A stretch of DNA of 64,000 bases from an uncultured Dethiosulfovibrio sp. (GCF_963667585.1 NZ_OY763420.1:2845936-2909935); one strand, 5' to 3'; shown: positions 43,857-54,641, numbered from the stretch's first letter. Numbers and translations: made by a program. Notes: generated by a model not told the origin, from the sequence alone.

Positions 43857-45953
43857 TCACTCCGGCTGCCAGGTCTCTAAGAAGGAGGCGAACCGTTCCG
43901 CCCAGATCGGGTCGAACTGGGATCCGGCGCAGGTCCTTATCTCCTCTATGGCCTCGCTGTGGCTAAGCACCGATAAGTACTCTCTGTGGGTCATGGCCTC
44001 GTAGCTGTCGACTAAGGACATTATACGGCTCTCCAGAGGGATATCCTCTCCCGAAACAGGGCTTTTTCTAAGGGGATAGCCCTGACCGTCCCATCTCTGG
44101 TGGTGGTGGAGAATGGGGTCCGCCAGGTCCGAGAGATTGGGGACGGCGAAGGCGATGCGGTAGCCTATCTCCGGGTGGCTTTTGACCTCCCTCATCTCCT
44201 CGTCGCTCAGAGGTCCTTTTTTGGCGAGGATCTCGCTGTCCACCCCTATAAGGCCTATATCGTGAATAGCCGCAAGTCGGATCATCCTCTTCATGAAGGG
44301 GCCGTCTATCTCGGGAACGGTTTTGAGGAAGCGGTCCATTATGGATCGACACCGGTCCATATGGTTGGTCCTCCTGTTTTCCCTGCTCTTTATGGTGTTG
44401 AGGAAGAACTTGAGAATACCACCTCTGGCGTCCTCTCTCTGGATCTCCTTGAGGGCGTACATTCGTTCGTCGGCGTCTTTGACGATTTCGTCTATGGAGC
44501 GGTTGGCGGCGTTGCCGCTGGCGGTTCCCCAGGCCATATGTAGAGGGATATCGCTGCCCTCCGAATTGGCCGAGGCCATGGCATCCCTGAAGTGGAGGTC
44601 GACTCCCGATCCGTCGTTTTGGGGCATTACGACGGCGAACTCGTCCCCTCCGATACGGGCGACGGTGTCTTGCTCCCCTGCGATCTCCAGAAGGACCTCT
44701 TTAGCCCTCTCTATAAGCCTGTCTCCCCATTTGTGCCCCATGCCGTCGTTTATGAGCTTAAGGCCGTTGACGTCGCACATGACCACCGTGACCGGGTCCA
44801 TGTGCCCCTTGCCCAGCTCCCTTATGGTCTCCTCGAAGAACCGCCGGTTGTGCAGGCCGGTAAGGGAATCTCGGATGCCCTGTTCCCTTATCTCCTCTAT
44901 AGAGGTACGAACTTCTTCCTTGAGGTACTCTATGGCCTTTGCTATATCTCTAAGCTCTTTGGGAAGAGGGGAAAGCCTGGATCTCTCCATAGGAGAATAA
45001 TCCCCCTCCGCCACCGATGAGAGGCTGTCAGCGAGGGTGTCCAGGGATCGACTTATCCTTCTCGTAAGGGACAGGAAAAGCGTCAGCCCTATAAGCGATA
45101 GCAACGCCAAGGCGGTAGTGGTAGCCTTTACGAGCCTTGCTGTCCCTGCGCGGATTTCACCTAGAGAAAGCGATCCTCCCACGAAGAGATCACTTCCCGG
45201 GATGGGCATGACGTAGGTCAGGGTATCGGAATTCTCGTCCTCTACGATAAGCTCCCCTTCCTCCCTGGCTTTGGCGACGTCGAAGTGAGGGTGATTGTGA
45301 GGATCGTATGAGGTAAAGTCGTCCCCTAGCGGACACCCCATTCCGTCGAAAAGCTGGAAGGTTCCTCCGCTGCCGAACCTCTGTTTTGAGAGCAGGTTCG
45401 ACAGGTGGGCGATTCTGACCGATCCGAACACCAGGCCGTCAAACTCGGTTCTCTCTCCTCCCAAAAGGGGGACGGAGAAGATTATTATAGGCTCGCCCCT
45501 GACCCTGCTGATCAACACCGACGACACCCACTCTTTGCCCTCCATGGCGGCGAGAAAGTAGTCCCGATCGGCGACGGAGATGTTTGTTGACTCCACCACC
45601 CCACCGGCGCTTCTCACCGCCGGCTTTCCGCTTTTGTCCACGTAGACCATGTCCATAATATCGGTCCTGTCGGTCGCTATGGATTTGAAGTCAACCGCCA
45701 TCGCCTGGAGGTCTCTCGATCTCACAGAGGAGAGCCCCGAGACGGCCCGGATCTCCTCAATTGTTGTACCTATCCATCTGGCCATGTGGGCAGCCTGTAG
45801 GGTGACGGCGTTTTCCATGACCTCCGATGCCGAATCTTTTGCGTTGGTCAGCTCACGATGGGCGAAGAGGAATATAGGAAGGGCGGTCACCAGAATCAGG
45901 ACCACCATGACCATGGCGAAGGATTTTTTTAAGCTGTTAGGAAATGGGGCCAA
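43857..45953 (-). CDS. Cache-HAMP-GGDEF-HD-GYP cyclic-di-GMP signalling protein
   Basis: The 698-residue protein has two membrane helices (about 12-32 and 278-300) around a periplasmic Cache-like sensor, a HAMP region, a diguanylate cyclase domain with intact RIGGDEFAVV, and an HD-GYP phosphodiesterase domain with HDIG and HHQRWDGQGYP. Both catalytic motifs look complete, so it may make and break cyclic-di-GMP; which activity dominates is unknown. No RxxD inhibitory site is obvious directly before GGDEF. It lies 47 bases downstream of pheA. Confidence 0.9.
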   Translation of the reverse strand: MAPFPNSLKKSFAMVMVVLILVTALPIFLFAHRELTNAKDSASEVMENAVTLQAAHMARWIGTTIEEIRAVSGLSSVRSRDLQAMAVDFKSIATDRTDIMDMVYVDKSGKPAVRSAGGVVESTNISVADRDYFLAAMEGKEWVSSVLISRVRGEPIIIFSVPLLGGERTEFDGLVFGSVRIAHLSNLLSKQRFGSGGTFQLFDGMGCPLGDDFTSYDPHNHPHFDVAKAREEGELIVEDENSDTLTYVMPIPGSDLFVGGSLSLGEIRAGTARLVKATTTALALLSLIGLTLFLSLTRRISRSLDTLADSLSSVAEGDYSPMERSRLSPLPKELRDIAKAIEYLKEEVRTSIEEIREQGIRDSLTGLHNRRFFEETIRELGKGHMDPVTVVMCDVNGLKLINDGMGHKWGDRLIERAKEVLLEIAGEQDTVARIGGDEFAVVMPQNDGSGVDLHFRDAMASANSEGSDIPLHMAWGTASGNAANRSIDEIVKDADERMYALKEIQREDARGGILKFFLNTIKSRENRRTNHMDRCRSIMDRFLKTVPEIDGPFMKRMIRLAAIHDIGLIGVDSEILAKKGPLSDEEMREVKSHPEIGYRIAFAVPNLSDLADPILHHHQRWDGQGYPLRKSPVSGEDIPLESRIMSLVDSYEAMTHREYLSVLSHSEAIEEIRTCAGSQFDPIWAERFASFLETWQPE

Positions 45954-46000
45954 TAGAATCCCTCCTGGACTTAAGTCTAGCTACCAGTCCATTTTACAGT

Positions 46001-47074
46001 CTAACCTCCGAAAGGGACAGGTAGGTCCGAGGGATATGAGCCTAAAACCCTGATCCTCAGGCACTTTTTCCCCATTCCCTCAACAGCCTGGGACAGGGAT
46101 TCGATGTCCCCCTCCATATCCAGGAAGAAAAGGTACTCGAAGGGATTTCCGGGCATGGGACGAGACTGGATGGCCGTCAGGTTTACGCCACAGCTTCTGA
46201 GAGGGTCCAAGGCGTCCAACAGGGACCCGGGCCTGTGGGGAACGGAGAACAGGATAGAGGATTTGTCCCCTCCGGTCCTCTTGGACCTGTTTTCCCCGAC
46301 GACCCAGAACCTGGTGGTGTTGTGTGGCTGGTCCTGGATGTCCTGTGCGAGAATCCTCAGGCCGTTTATCTCCGCTGCCTTCGCACTGCACACCGCCGCT
46401 GTACCCCACTCTTTCGCCATGCAAGCTCCGTGGCTAGTGGTGCCCACCGGGTTTTTAGCGGTGCCGGGGAGATGCTCCTCCAGCCACAATCTGCACTGGG
46501 CCAGGGCCTGAGGGTGGGATACCACCTGCTCTATCTCCCCTATATCGCAGCTCGCCGCCAGGACGTGCCTTATGGGAAGGGCTACCTCCTGGAGTATCGC
46601 CATCTTCGGAGAGGTCTGGGCGAAGCCGTCCAGGGTTGCGTAGACTACCCCCTCGACGGTGTTCTCCACCGGAACTATCCCCATAGTTGCCTTGCCTGTC
46701 TCCACCGCCCGAAAGACCTCTCTTGGGCCCGAAACGAAGAGCCCATCCACAGACGAACCCAGGGCTTTCTCCATAGCCTGCTGGGAGTAGGATCCCTCCG
46801 GTCCCATACAGGCCACGACGGGTCGGCTCTGTAAGGACCTGCACAGGGAGATGATCTCTTTGTGTATCCCAGCCAGAGCCTCCTGATCCAGGTCGCCGTT
46901 GGCCTCTTTGAACCTGCGTATGACCTCCCTTTCTCTGGCGGGGTCGTACACCGGTGCAGTCCCCTTGGCCCTGCCTATTTCCACCGCCACCTTAGCTCTA
47001 TGGCCTATAAGCTCCGCTAGGGAGCGGTCTATCTCGTCGATTTTAAGCCTTAGTTTTTTCAGTTCGTCGCTCAA
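46001..47074 (-). CDS. pheA: Bifunctional chorismate mutase/prephenate dehydratase
   Basis: The 357-residue protein combines an AroQ-type chorismate mutase (residues about 1-85, LRLKIDEIDRSLAELIGHRA), a prephenate dehydratase domain (about 90-270, ending HNTTRFWVVG) and an ACT domain (about 280-355). The ACT domain has GSLLDALDPLRSCG and QSRPMPGNPFEYLFFLD, where ESRP is the usual Phe-binding motif. It leads chorismate to phenylpyruvate with Phe feedback. The start is TTG 47074. It is six bases after an antiporter gene, an odd operon partner. Confidence 0.95.
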   Translation of the reverse strand: MSDELKKLRLKIDEIDRSLAELIGHRAKVAVEIGRAKGTAPVYDPAREREVIRRFKEANGDLDQEALAGIHKEIISLCRSLQSRPVVACMGPEGSYSQQAMEKALGSSVDGLFVSGPREVFRAVETGKATMGIVPVENTVEGVVYATLDGFAQTSPKMAILQEVALPIRHVLAASCDIGEIEQVVSHPQALAQCRLWLEEHLPGTAKNPVGTTSHGACMAKEWGTAAVCSAKAAEINGLRILAQDIQDQPHNTTRFWVVGENRSKRTGGDKSSILFSVPHRPGSLLDALDPLRSCGVNLTAIQSRPMPGNPFEYLFFLDMEGDIESLSQAVEGMGKKCLRIRVLGSYPSDLPVPFGG

Positions 47075-47080
47075 GTCTGA

Positions 47081-48319
47081 TCACCTTATCTCACCGGATT
47101 TTTTAAGCGCCCATTTTGCCGTCAAAGGCCCTACGAACTCGTGGATCACCGTGCTACCGATTATGACGTTAATAAGGGTATCGGCGAAAGGGGCCATCTC
47201 CGGTACCCTTTTAAGCGTCAAAGCCAGCCCTATAACTATCCCACCTAGAGGGACCAGCCCCCCTACAACGTAACTACAGGTTGTTGCAGAAACTCCCGTT
47301 ATCGCCCCTCCCCACCACACCCCTAGTCCTTTTCCCAGTATCCTGAGGAATATTACCACCGGTATGAATATGGCGGAGGCCAGCAGGGAGGGCATGTTCA
47401 ATGTCATGCCGCTTATGCAGAAAAAAGTCAGGAACACCGGCTCCTCCAGGGTCCTCTCTATGAAGGAAAACAGCACCTGAGCCCTATCGTTTCTGTTTAC
47501 CACCCACGCTCCCATGACCATGGTGGCCAGCAGTTCATCGGCTTTTAAAACCTCGGCCACCCCGAAACAGGCCATCAGGCCTCCTACGAGTACCACGACC
47601 AGGGCCCCATAGCTCTTATCCCCTATGGCCCTCGTCATGAGCTCGTCCAGCATGGCCCCAAAGACGCATCCTAACAGAATAGACAGGGAGATGACCCAGA
47701 GGGGGCCGAATATCATCGATGTCGCCGAAGAGCCACCCTCTCCCACCAGTCCTCTAGCCAGGGACAGGGCTATGCCGAAGTTAATTATCCCGAAGCCGTC
47801 GTCGAAGGCGGAGACCCCCAGTATAGTCGAGGTAACCGGCCCCTCCGCCTTATACTGGTGGGCGACAGCTATGGTCGCGGCGGGGTCGGTAGGGGAAACC
47901 AGTCCTCCCATGAGGATGGAGAAGGCCAAAATCGACGAAGTTCCATCTATGCCGAAATGGGATCCTACCACCATGGCAAAAGGGATCATCCCCAGTATCA
48001 CCGCCAAAAACGCCCCTTCTGCCTCAAACACCGTCATCGCTACGATGCTCTTTCCCAGGGACCTGATTTTACCCAGCTCAAGAGATCCCCCTATCTGAAA
48101 GGTTATGAGGCAGAGCAGTACGTTCACCATGGTCCCGGTGTGTTCGATGGAGCTCTCCGGTGTCAGGCCGAACATAGTGGGGTTGAGTATCAGCCCCGCC
48201 GCCAGATAGCCGGTTATCTGGGGAAGACCGCCTTTTTTAGCCAGTAAGCCTAAAAAATATCCGCTGAACAGGACGATCCCCATGCCGAGCAGGGGATCGT
48301 CCATAAAAGCAAAGTTCAT
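47081..48319 (-). CDS. Cation/proton antiporter (CPA2/KefB-like membrane domain)
   Basis: The 412-residue membrane protein has about twelve hydrophobic segments and family patterns such as [36 protein letters not shown] and [17 protein letters not shown], with acidic residues in membrane helices as in Na+/H+ or K+/H+ antiporters. There is no C-terminal NAD-binding domain. ATG 48319 overlaps the stop of the upstream chemoreceptor gene (ATGA), with GGAGG seven bases before it. Confidence 0.85.
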   Translation of the reverse strand: MNFAFMDDPLLGMGIVLFSGYFLGLLAKKGGLPQITGYLAAGLILNPTMFGLTPESSIEHTGTMVNVLLCLITFQIGGSLELGKIRSLGKSIVAMTVFEAEGAFLAVILGMIPFAMVVGSHFGIDGTSSILAFSILMGGLVSPTDPAATIAVAHQYKAEGPVTSTILGVSAFDDGFGIINFGIALSLARGLVGEGGSSATSMIFGPLWVISLSILLGCVFGAMLDELMTRAIGDKSYGALVVVLVGGLMACFGVAEVLKADELLATMVMGAWVVNRNDRAQVLFSFIERTLEEPVFLTFFCISGMTLNMPSLLASAIFIPVVIFLRILGKGLGVWWGGAITGVSATTCSYVVGGLVPLGGIVIGLALTLKRVPEMAPFADTLINVIIGSTVIHEFVGPLTAKWALKKSGEIR

Positions 48320-50457
48320 TCTTTAACCTCCAGGCTTTGATTTCCGTCTCTTTCTACCTTGAACGCTCCGATCTGTAGCATCAGCCCCTCCGACAGAACC
48401 GACAGGTCCTCCGCCCCTAGTGCAACCCTTTCGGCGGAGGTGCTGACCTCGGTCATCTGGGTCCGAATTATGTCCACCGCTCCCGCTGCCGTCGCCACTC
48501 GGGAGGCTATGTCCTGGACCGCCGAGGCTATCTCCTCGCTGGAGGCTGACTGTTCCTCCGATACCGCCGCCAGGTCGTGGATCGCCATGGTTATGTCCGA
48601 GACCTCCACCATCATGGCCCTGATTGTTTCGATGGTCTCGTCGGCAAGGTCGCTGGACTGTCTGGATCGGGTGGCGTTGCTCTCCGAGGACAGGGCAATT
48701 CTGTCCAGGTCGTCGGTTATCTCCCCCGCCAGGTCGGCTATCTTACGGGCCGATACGTTGCTGCTCTCCGCCAGCTTTCTCACTTCGTCGGCGACTACGG
48801 CGAACCCTCGGCCAGCCTCTCCAGCCCTGGCGGCCTCTATGGCGGCGTTCAGAGCGAGCAGGTTGGTCTGGTCTGCGATGGTCCCTATCTCCTGGACGAA
48901 GCTCTGTATCTCCCTGGCCCTGTCGCTGAGTCCCTTGACCTCCCCTGCGGCGATCTCTGATCCCTCGGCCACCGCCTTTATGCTCTTCGCCACCTTTTCA
49001 GCCGCCTTGGCGCCGTTTTCCCCTGCTGCCTTGGCCCTGTCTGCCTCGGAGGCCATCTCGACGTTTTTCCTGGAGGACGATTGGGCTCCGCTTGCGACTT
49101 CCTCAACGCTGGCGTTTATCTCCTCGCTGGCACTTGCGAGGCTCTCTACCTGGAAGGATATGTCGTTGACCCCCGCTCGAGATTCCTCCACTCCGGCGTT
49201 AGACTCCTCCGCCAGGGCGGCGAACTCCTCGGCGGTTACACCGAGCTTTTCCGCCGCCGAGGCTATTGCCCTGACCGTCTCTCTTTGGTTGGCTATCATG
49301 GCGGATAGGGCATCCGCCATTACCCCTATCTCATCTTGGGATCGGACGTTAAAGTCCTCCCTTGTTATGGTCAGGTCTCCGTCTCTGGCCATAGAGGCCA
49401 GATGGACCACCCTTTTTATCGGCCTGACTACCTGTCTCACTATGAGCCACACGAGGAGCGCTATTAAGAGAGCCCCCGCTAGAGACACAATGAGGGACAG
49501 TGTCATGACCCGTACCGACGAGGCCAGTACCTCTTCCTCCCTGAGGACCACCCCAAGGCTCCAGGGCGTATCGGTCCCTATGACCTGGATCGGTGCGAAG
49601 GCCTTCAGGGTGTTTTGTCCCAGCGACTGGGACCATGCGACCTCTATGAAGGACTCTCCCGATTGGATTCTTCTAAGTGTGGCTGCCCCGCTCTCTCCCT
49701 TAAGCTCTCCGGCTATTTCGCCAACTCTTGCCTTGTCGGGGTGGCTGGCTAAGGTTCCGGTGTAGGACATGAGCCTTCCGAAGCCCGTCTCGTAGAGTTT
49801 CATCTCGCCGATTATCCCGTCGATAGGGGCCATGTCCAAATCTACCCCTACCACTCCAATCCTTTTCCCCTCCGCCTCTAGAGGAATAATAAGGCTGATC
49901 ACGACCTTGTTTATCTGATCGTCGAAGTAGGGTTCCGTGATGGTGGCTTTGGGGCCGTTCAGAGGTCCGACATACCACTCGTTATCCTCTCCAGGCCCGT
50001 AGTCCGTGAGGGGCATCAGGAGTATATTTCCCCCATCCCTGTGCCAGTAGGGAATGAAACGGCCCGTCCCGTCGTGTCCCTCTGCGTCGACGAACTCAGC
50101 GTCTTTGCCGTCGAATGCGTTTGGTTCCCAACACCCCCATACTCCGTTGAAGTTGGGGTTTCCTCGGAGGGTCTGGGCCATTATGTCATTAATCTCTTCC
50201 CTGTCGATCCTTCCCGATTCTCTCATCCCCGATATTACGTTGGCCATCCCTCTGGTGGCCTCCATCGCCATCTCCAGCTCGACCCTGATCTGGTTGGCGT
50301 ATTCCCTGGACATGGTGAGAGCCAGTTTGTGGGCCTGCTCCATGCTCTCCTCGCGGTTCATGTACGTGGAGATCCCTACTACTACGGCCAGCACCAGCAG
50401 CACCGAAGCTAAAATCAGCGCCGTTATCTTGCACTGCAGACCTGCTTTGCATCTCAC
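48316..50457 (-). CDS. Methyl-accepting chemotaxis protein with Cache sensor
   Basis: The 713-residue receptor has a membrane helix at about 10-32, a large dCache-type periplasmic domain ([32 protein letters not shown]), a second helix around 320-345, HAMP and the signalling coiled coil with tip [20 protein letters not shown]. It is the first gene of an apparent unit with the antiporter and pheA. The sensor resembles those that bind amino acids. Confidence 0.92.
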   Translation of the reverse strand: MRCKAGLQCKITALILASVLLVLAVVVGISTYMNREESMEQAHKLALTMSREYANQIRVELEMAMEATRGMANVISGMRESGRIDREEINDIMAQTLRGNPNFNGVWGCWEPNAFDGKDAEFVDAEGHDGTGRFIPYWHRDGGNILLMPLTDYGPGEDNEWYVGPLNGPKATITEPYFDDQINKVVISLIIPLEAEGKRIGVVGVDLDMAPIDGIIGEMKLYETGFGRLMSYTGTLASHPDKARVGEIAGELKGESGAATLRRIQSGESFIEVAWSQSLGQNTLKAFAPIQVIGTDTPWSLGVVLREEEVLASSVRVMTLSLIVSLAGALLIALLVWLIVRQVVRPIKRVVHLASMARDGDLTITREDFNVRSQDEIGVMADALSAMIANQRETVRAIASAAEKLGVTAEEFAALAEESNAGVEESRAGVNDISFQVESLASASEEINASVEEVASGAQSSSRKNVEMASEADRAKAAGENGAKAAEKVAKSIKAVAEGSEIAAGEVKGLSDRAREIQSFVQEIGTIADQTNLLALNAAIEAARAGEAGRGFAVVADEVRKLAESSNVSARKIADLAGEITDDLDRIALSSESNATRSRQSSDLADETIETIRAMMVEVSDITMAIHDLAAVSEEQSASSEEIASAVQDIASRVATAAGAVDIIRTQMTEVSTSAERVALGAEDLSVLSEGLMLQIGAFKVERDGNQSLEVKE

Positions 50458-50597
50458 ATTTGACAGCTCCCTTCCTGGTCCAAGGTTTATCGTATGGTCG
50501 GAATAGTAAGCCTCGTATGTTAATGATAAACTATTCCCCTCTGTAAAAAACGTCTTATGTCTCTAGCTCCGGAAACCGTAGAAGTCCTTGTCCTTTT

Positions 50598-52658
50598 TCA
50601 GCTTATCCTAAAGGAGCGAACTAAATTTGTCATTAGTTCCTCTCCTTCCTCAAGTCTGTGGGACTGTCGTAAAAGGTCTGTTGCGTCGGTTACGGTTATG
50701 GAAACCGCCTCTTCTATTCCGGTCACTCTGTGGTCTCTCTCGTCGATGGCGTCTATAAGCGTTTCTATGGATCTTGCCATGGCCTCTCCCGCCGATAACT
50801 CCGCTTTCGCCAGAGAGAGGATTTTAGCCATTTCTCCGTCCATCTCGTGTATTTCGCCGAACAATCGGTCGAAACATCCGTTTATGTCGTCTATCCTTTC
50901 AGAGGTTTTTCCCAAAATATCTTTAACGGTATCGGTGCTTTCGACGGTATCTTTTGCGTTTAATTGAAGACCCTCTACCAACGACCTGACTTCATTGGCT
51001 GATCGGTGCGACTCTTCTGCCAGTTTGCGAACCTCCTCCGCTACTATGGCAAATCCTCTTCCAGCCTCGCCCGCTCTGGCTGCCTCTATAGCGGCGTTTA
51101 AAGCAAGCAGATTTGTCTGATCCGCTATAGTGGTTATCACCGAAACGAACCGAGATATCTCGCCGACGGAGCCGACGAACGTCTCAAGGGAGGCTGTGCT
51201 GTTCGAGGAAGATCTTTTCAGCAGTCCCACGTTATTGACCAGTTCGGCCAGGTTTTTCTGTGCCTCGGAGGCGATGTCCCTCGTTTTAGATGATAAGTCC
51301 GCTCCGTTTTGGGCCATGAACAGGGCTCTTTCTCCGGTCTCTGAGACCTCTGAGACGTCGCATTTTACGTCCTCCAAAATCCCCCTGTCTTTTTCGGAGA
51401 GCTGCATCAAGCTGTTAAGCTCCCCTTGAACCCTCCCCATGTTGCTGTTTGCTCGATCGGCTAGAGTGTTGAGCTCCCTGATAGCCTCGTTCACCATACT
51501 CGAAGCCTGAGAGATTTCCTTAAGAAGTTCTCTCAGCACCTTGAACATTCCCATCAAGGCCCTTGCCATCTTGCCGAACTCGTCCTTTCTCGAGAGGTTA
51601 AAAGTCCCCTCTCTGGCGGAAAAATCCCTGTTTGCGGCGTTGGAGGCCAGGGATGTCACCTTTCCTAGTGGTGTTATTATCGCTTTGGTTATCCATATAG
51701 AGAGTATCGTCATGACCAGAAGTATCGCCAGTAGAGATCCTCCCATTATAGTTAATACGTCTCCTAGCCGTTTTTCTCCCTCGATAGCGAGGGTGTCTAC
51801 AGCGGCCATGCCTTCTTTGTTTAGAAAGTCTATTTTTTCTGCTATCTCCATCGCCACAGTGTCTTCCTGCTTTTCGATAAGTTTCAATTCACTCCAATAG
51901 TTCTTTAACTCTTTCATCGAAACCCCATAAGCATCTGTGCTGCTTTTCAGTATCGTAAGCTGTTTTTTGAAGATCATGTCCGTCGATTTTTCCAGCAGAA
52001 AATCTACATTTTTTGTCATTTCCTCGAACAAGGTCGTAGTTTTATCTATCGAATCAGGGTCCCTTAAGTAAAGGGCTTCCCTTGTAGCTATCTCGACCAA
52101 TCTCGCTTGGTCGCTTAATCCTCTTAGTATAGTCATGTCTCCGGTTATTCTCTCGATTTGGTCAATCTCTTCGTCGAACAGGGCGTCGGATAGCTCTCCG
52201 TCCAGGCTGGACATCATATTTTGGAGGTTCACCGAGTAAGTTTTAGCAGCCCTGTCCGCTTCTTGCCTGCTGATTTCGACGTTTTTTAGTTTTTCGGTTA
52301 ACTCGTCAAGGAGATTCCTGTAAGATTTGAGCTCTTCTAGTATTGTTTTTAGCTGTCCATCAGAGGTTCTCGATTCTGAGGTTTCTGTTTCTGAGATCGC
52401 TAGATCTACCGCCTCTTTTGACCGGTTCATGTCCTCCTGGTTCTGTAGCAACAGAAAACGTCCCACAAGAGAACAGGCCTCCGCTATCCTGGCCTGGACG
52501 TCGACCGCTACAGCGACCCGAGGAATTTTATTCTCGGAGAGATCCCCTATTCCTCGGCGTAACGCCGCCATGTTGTACCAACTTAGCAACCCTGTTGCCA
52601 TAAAAACGAGAATAAACAGGGCAAATCCGATCCTGAGCTTGGTGCTTATGCGATACAT
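50598..52658 (-). CDS. Methyl-accepting chemotaxis protein with four-helix-bundle-type sensor
   Basis: The 686-residue receptor has a membrane helix at about 10-30, an all-helical periplasmic region to about residue 300 with no Cache motifs, a second helix ([15 protein letters not shown]), HAMP and the signalling domain with tip [20 protein letters not shown]. The helical sensor resembles the long four-helix-bundle type. It follows the ModA-like gene on the same strand by about 180 bases, so it could sense that binding protein's ligand; this is inference. Confidence 0.9.
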   Translation of the reverse strand: MYRISTKLRIGFALFILVFMATGLLSWYNMAALRRGIGDLSENKIPRVAVAVDVQARIAEACSLVGRFLLLQNQEDMNRSKEAVDLAISETETSESRTSDGQLKTILEELKSYRNLLDELTEKLKNVEISRQEADRAAKTYSVNLQNMMSSLDGELSDALFDEEIDQIERITGDMTILRGLSDQARLVEIATREALYLRDPDSIDKTTTLFEEMTKNVDFLLEKSTDMIFKKQLTILKSSTDAYGVSMKELKNYWSELKLIEKQEDTVAMEIAEKIDFLNKEGMAAVDTLAIEGEKRLGDVLTIMGGSLLAILLVMTILSIWITKAIITPLGKVTSLASNAANRDFSAREGTFNLSRKDEFGKMARALMGMFKVLRELLKEISQASSMVNEAIRELNTLADRANSNMGRVQGELNSLMQLSEKDRGILEDVKCDVSEVSETGERALFMAQNGADLSSKTRDIASEAQKNLAELVNNVGLLKRSSSNSTASLETFVGSVGEISRFVSVITTIADQTNLLALNAAIEAARAGEAGRGFAIVAEEVRKLAEESHRSANEVRSLVEGLQLNAKDTVESTDTVKDILGKTSERIDDINGCFDRLFGEIHEMDGEMAKILSLAKAELSAGEAMARSIETLIDAIDERDHRVTGIEEAVSITVTDATDLLRQSHRLEEGEELMTNLVRSFRIS

Positions 52659-52839
52659 CTCTCCCCACTCCCCTCGAGTTTGCCCGAGAACGAAAGGTTT
52701 CCCTTTATGTTTTTACCTGTTTTGAGTCGATTTTTAATGAAAAAGCGCTAATTTATGGACTTTTTTAGAAACCTATTTTTATGTGCTTTTTAGATGTTAT
52801 TATAGCTTTTTACCGATCTTTATTTTTTTAAGTTATTCT

Positions 52840-53616
52840 TTACTGAACTTCGTAAAGTCCATATTTATTAAAAATTTCTTTGCCGTGATCCGATGTAGCC
52901 AGATTTAAGAATGCCTCGGCCAACGGGACGTTCTCAGAGGATGATAAAACAGCTAAGATGAGTTTTTTCTTTGATGCAAAAGACTCGTCGATCGGTAGGG
53001 CGTCCATGATCTTGGAGTTGTCCTCCCACGTAGAGGTGGCGAACCAGTTTATGGTTATATCTGCTTGGTCGTTTTTTAAAACCTCTACCAGGGTTTTTGA
53101 GGCCGTCGCTAGATCGATTGCCTTTTCTACCACTTGGTCGTAGATTCCCTTGCTGTCCAGGATCTTCTTTGTCTCCTGTCCGATACTTCCGCTCTTGGGA
53201 TTGCCTATGACTACCCTGTAGGAAGGGTCGATAAGGCTGTTTAGATCTGCTGGTATGTTTTTAGGGTTGCCCTTTTGCACCATAATGGCTGCCTTGTTGT
53301 AACCGACGAGGGCATTTTTTCCGATAAGCCCCTTTTTCTCCGCCCTCTGTACGTAGGAATCCGATCCAGGGAGGAAAAGGTCGCCTCGCTTGGTGGAGGC
53401 CAGCTCGTTCAACAGATTTCCGGAACCACCGGGCTTTATCTCGATAGTGCAGTTATGGGTTTTCTGGAATTCGTTTGCCAGTTCCTGTATTGGCCTGACC
53501 ATTGTCACTCCACAGTACATAAGTAGGTTGGGACCCTCTCCTGCTGCCATAGCTGGTGAGCCCGCCATCCAAAGAGCAATTGCCCAAAGACAAATAGAAC
53601 GATACAATTTTTTCAT
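52840..53616 (-). CDS. ModA-like extracellular binding protein without ABC partners
   Basis: The start is ATG 53616, nine bases after AGGAGG; the frame is open to 53649. A signal peptide ends near SPAMA. The 258-residue protein has the molybdate/tungstate-binding layout: LLMYCGVTMVRPIQELANEF, IEIKPGGSGNLLNELAST, GDLFLPGSDSYV and VVIGNPKSGSIGQ. No permease or ATPase gene is adjacent, so it is an orphan here. It lies between a flavodoxin-like gene and a chemoreceptor. The ligand could be an oxyanion or an organic acid. Confidence 0.75.
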   Translation of the reverse strand: MKKLYRSICLWAIALWMAGSPAMAAGEGPNLLMYCGVTMVRPIQELANEFQKTHNCTIEIKPGGSGNLLNELASTKRGDLFLPGSDSYVQRAEKKGLIGKNALVGYNKAAIMVQKGNPKNIPADLNSLIDPSYRVVIGNPKSGSIGQETKKILDSKGIYDQVVEKAIDLATASKTLVEVLKNDQADITINWFATSTWEDNSKIMDALPIDESFASKKKLILAVLSSSENVPLAEAFLNLATSDHGKEIFNKYGLYEVQ

Positions 53617-53678
53617 TCCCATATACCTCCTAATATAATTTTTTTTCAAGTATGGCTAAAAATATTAATTCATAAATT

Positions 53679-54254
53679 TTAGCTGTTAGCAACTAAATCT
53701 CCATAGGCTTTAACAGCATCAAGGACCGGTTTATCCGGCCTTTTATCCCCCATGGGACCGGAGAAGGATATTATCCCGTATGCTGATATGTCCGTACCTG
53801 GCATCAGGTTGGATGGAACCGGGATGTGGACCATCCCCATGTGTTGACCAAAGGTAATCATCGCCTTGAGACAGAGCTCTCCCCCTCCTTGGTGATTGCT
53901 ACAGGAGGTAAAGACCCCCAGCCTTTTTCCCGCTAAAGAGGCCTGAACCCAGTATATTGACGCCCCGTCCATGTAGGCTTTCATCTCCGATGAGACGTTG
54001 CCGAAGTAGGTTGGGCTACCCAAAAAAACCGCCTCCGACTCGACCATGTCCTCGGGCCTTGCCACAGGGAGGGTCTCTATCTGCTTGATTGTTTCCCTGG
54101 ACGATGGGAATATGTCTCCCCACTTGGCTAAGTCATCGTCATGAACCCTGAGGATTCTGCTTGAATGTCCCTGTTGGCTTAGCTTTTGATGTAGGCTGTG
54201 GGCCATCAGGAAGGTATTGCCGCATACGCTGTGGAAAATAATCGAACATCTCAT
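53679..54254 (-). CDS. Flavodoxin-fold NAD(P)H oxidoreductase-like protein
   Basis: The 191-residue protein carries the FMN-binding start FHSVCGNTFLMAHSLHQKL and the later AVFLGSPTYFGNVSSEMKAYMDG and GVFTSCSNHQGGGELCLKAM loops. This is typical of the WrbA/NADPH-dependent FMN reductase group. It is first in a minus-strand group with the ModA-like protein. The physiological electron acceptor is not visible. Confidence 0.8.
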   Translation of the reverse strand: MRCSIIFHSVCGNTFLMAHSLHQKLSQQGHSSRILRVHDDDLAKWGDIFPSSRETIKQIETLPVARPEDMVESEAVFLGSPTYFGNVSSEMKAYMDGASIYWVQASLAGKRLGVFTSCSNHQGGGELCLKAMITFGQHMGMVHIPVPSNLMPGTDISAYGIISFSGPMGDKRPDKPVLDAVKAYGDLVANS

Positions 54255-54323
54255 AATCTGTCACCTCTGTCGTAGGGAAGGACGTTAGTATCTTGAGTCA
54301 ATAATACACTATTTTCTTTTGAG

Positions 54324-54366
54324 AAAAAAACAGGGGCCTCCCGTTCGGGAGGTCCCTGTTTTTTTA
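54324..54366. terminator. Strong hairpin with A and T tracts
   Basis: AAAAAAACAGGG-CCTCCC pairs with GGGAGG-CCCTGTTTTTTT around GTTC. It is located between the flavodoxin promoter region and the IS relic and would work in both directions. Confidence 0.75.
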
Positions 54367-54455
54367 CTGATTTTTAAAAAGTCAAGCGGAATTCCCCATC
54401 TTCTAAGCCAAAGGCGACAAAACTTACTGAAACTAGCACTGTCCACCGAAATTAG

Positions 54456-54573
54456 CACGGCAGTGTAGCTTTGGTACTCACGAGGTCGGGACGACCTTCC
54501 AAGCCTGGGGAAACTTGTCTCGTTAGAGATATTGACCAGGAAGCCCCCACTTTTATAAGTGGGGGTAGTTCAC
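54456..54573 (+). mobile_element. IS200/IS605-family right-end relic with the 3' tip of tnpB
   Basis: An in-frame tail reads SGRPSKPGETCLV and ends QEAPTF, the usual last residues of this group's TnpB. It is overlapped by the hairpin CCCCCACTT-TTAT-AAGTGGGGG (54544-54565) and by TAGTTCAC, the standard right end of IS605-type elements and the 3' end of their guide RNA. The rest of tnpB and all of tnpA are gone; the frame is closed by TAG at 54453. Sequence from 54367 to 54455 shows nothing recognisable. Confidence 0.6.
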
Positions 54574-54576
54574 AAA

Positions 54577-54640
54577 GGCTATTTCTCGGAACTATCTCTC
54601 CGAGGAAATTCAGCGGTGAGTTTTTAGAGGTAATCTTTAG
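54577..54640. repeat. Dispersed palindromic element, copy E (right half only)
   Basis: CTCGGAACTATCTCTCCGAG and GTGAGTTTTTAGAGG, followed by CTTTAG, match the right half of the other copies. The left half is absent and is replaced by the IS605 relic, whose right end lies directly adjacent. The outer end lies at the stop codon of the binding-protein gene. Confidence 0.7.
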
Positions 54641-54641
54641 T

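Noticed and set aside
48359-49765. 468-codon plus-strand frame inside a chemoreceptor gene
   Set aside because: It is antisense to the coiled-coil signalling domain. The Ala/Ser-rich composition reflects the complement of that repeat-like sequence.
50458-50597. CGATAA-like string upstream of the chemoreceptor at 48316 as a sigma-28 promoter
   Set aside because: No TAAA box lies at the required distance, and the other receptor promoter looks sigma-70-like.
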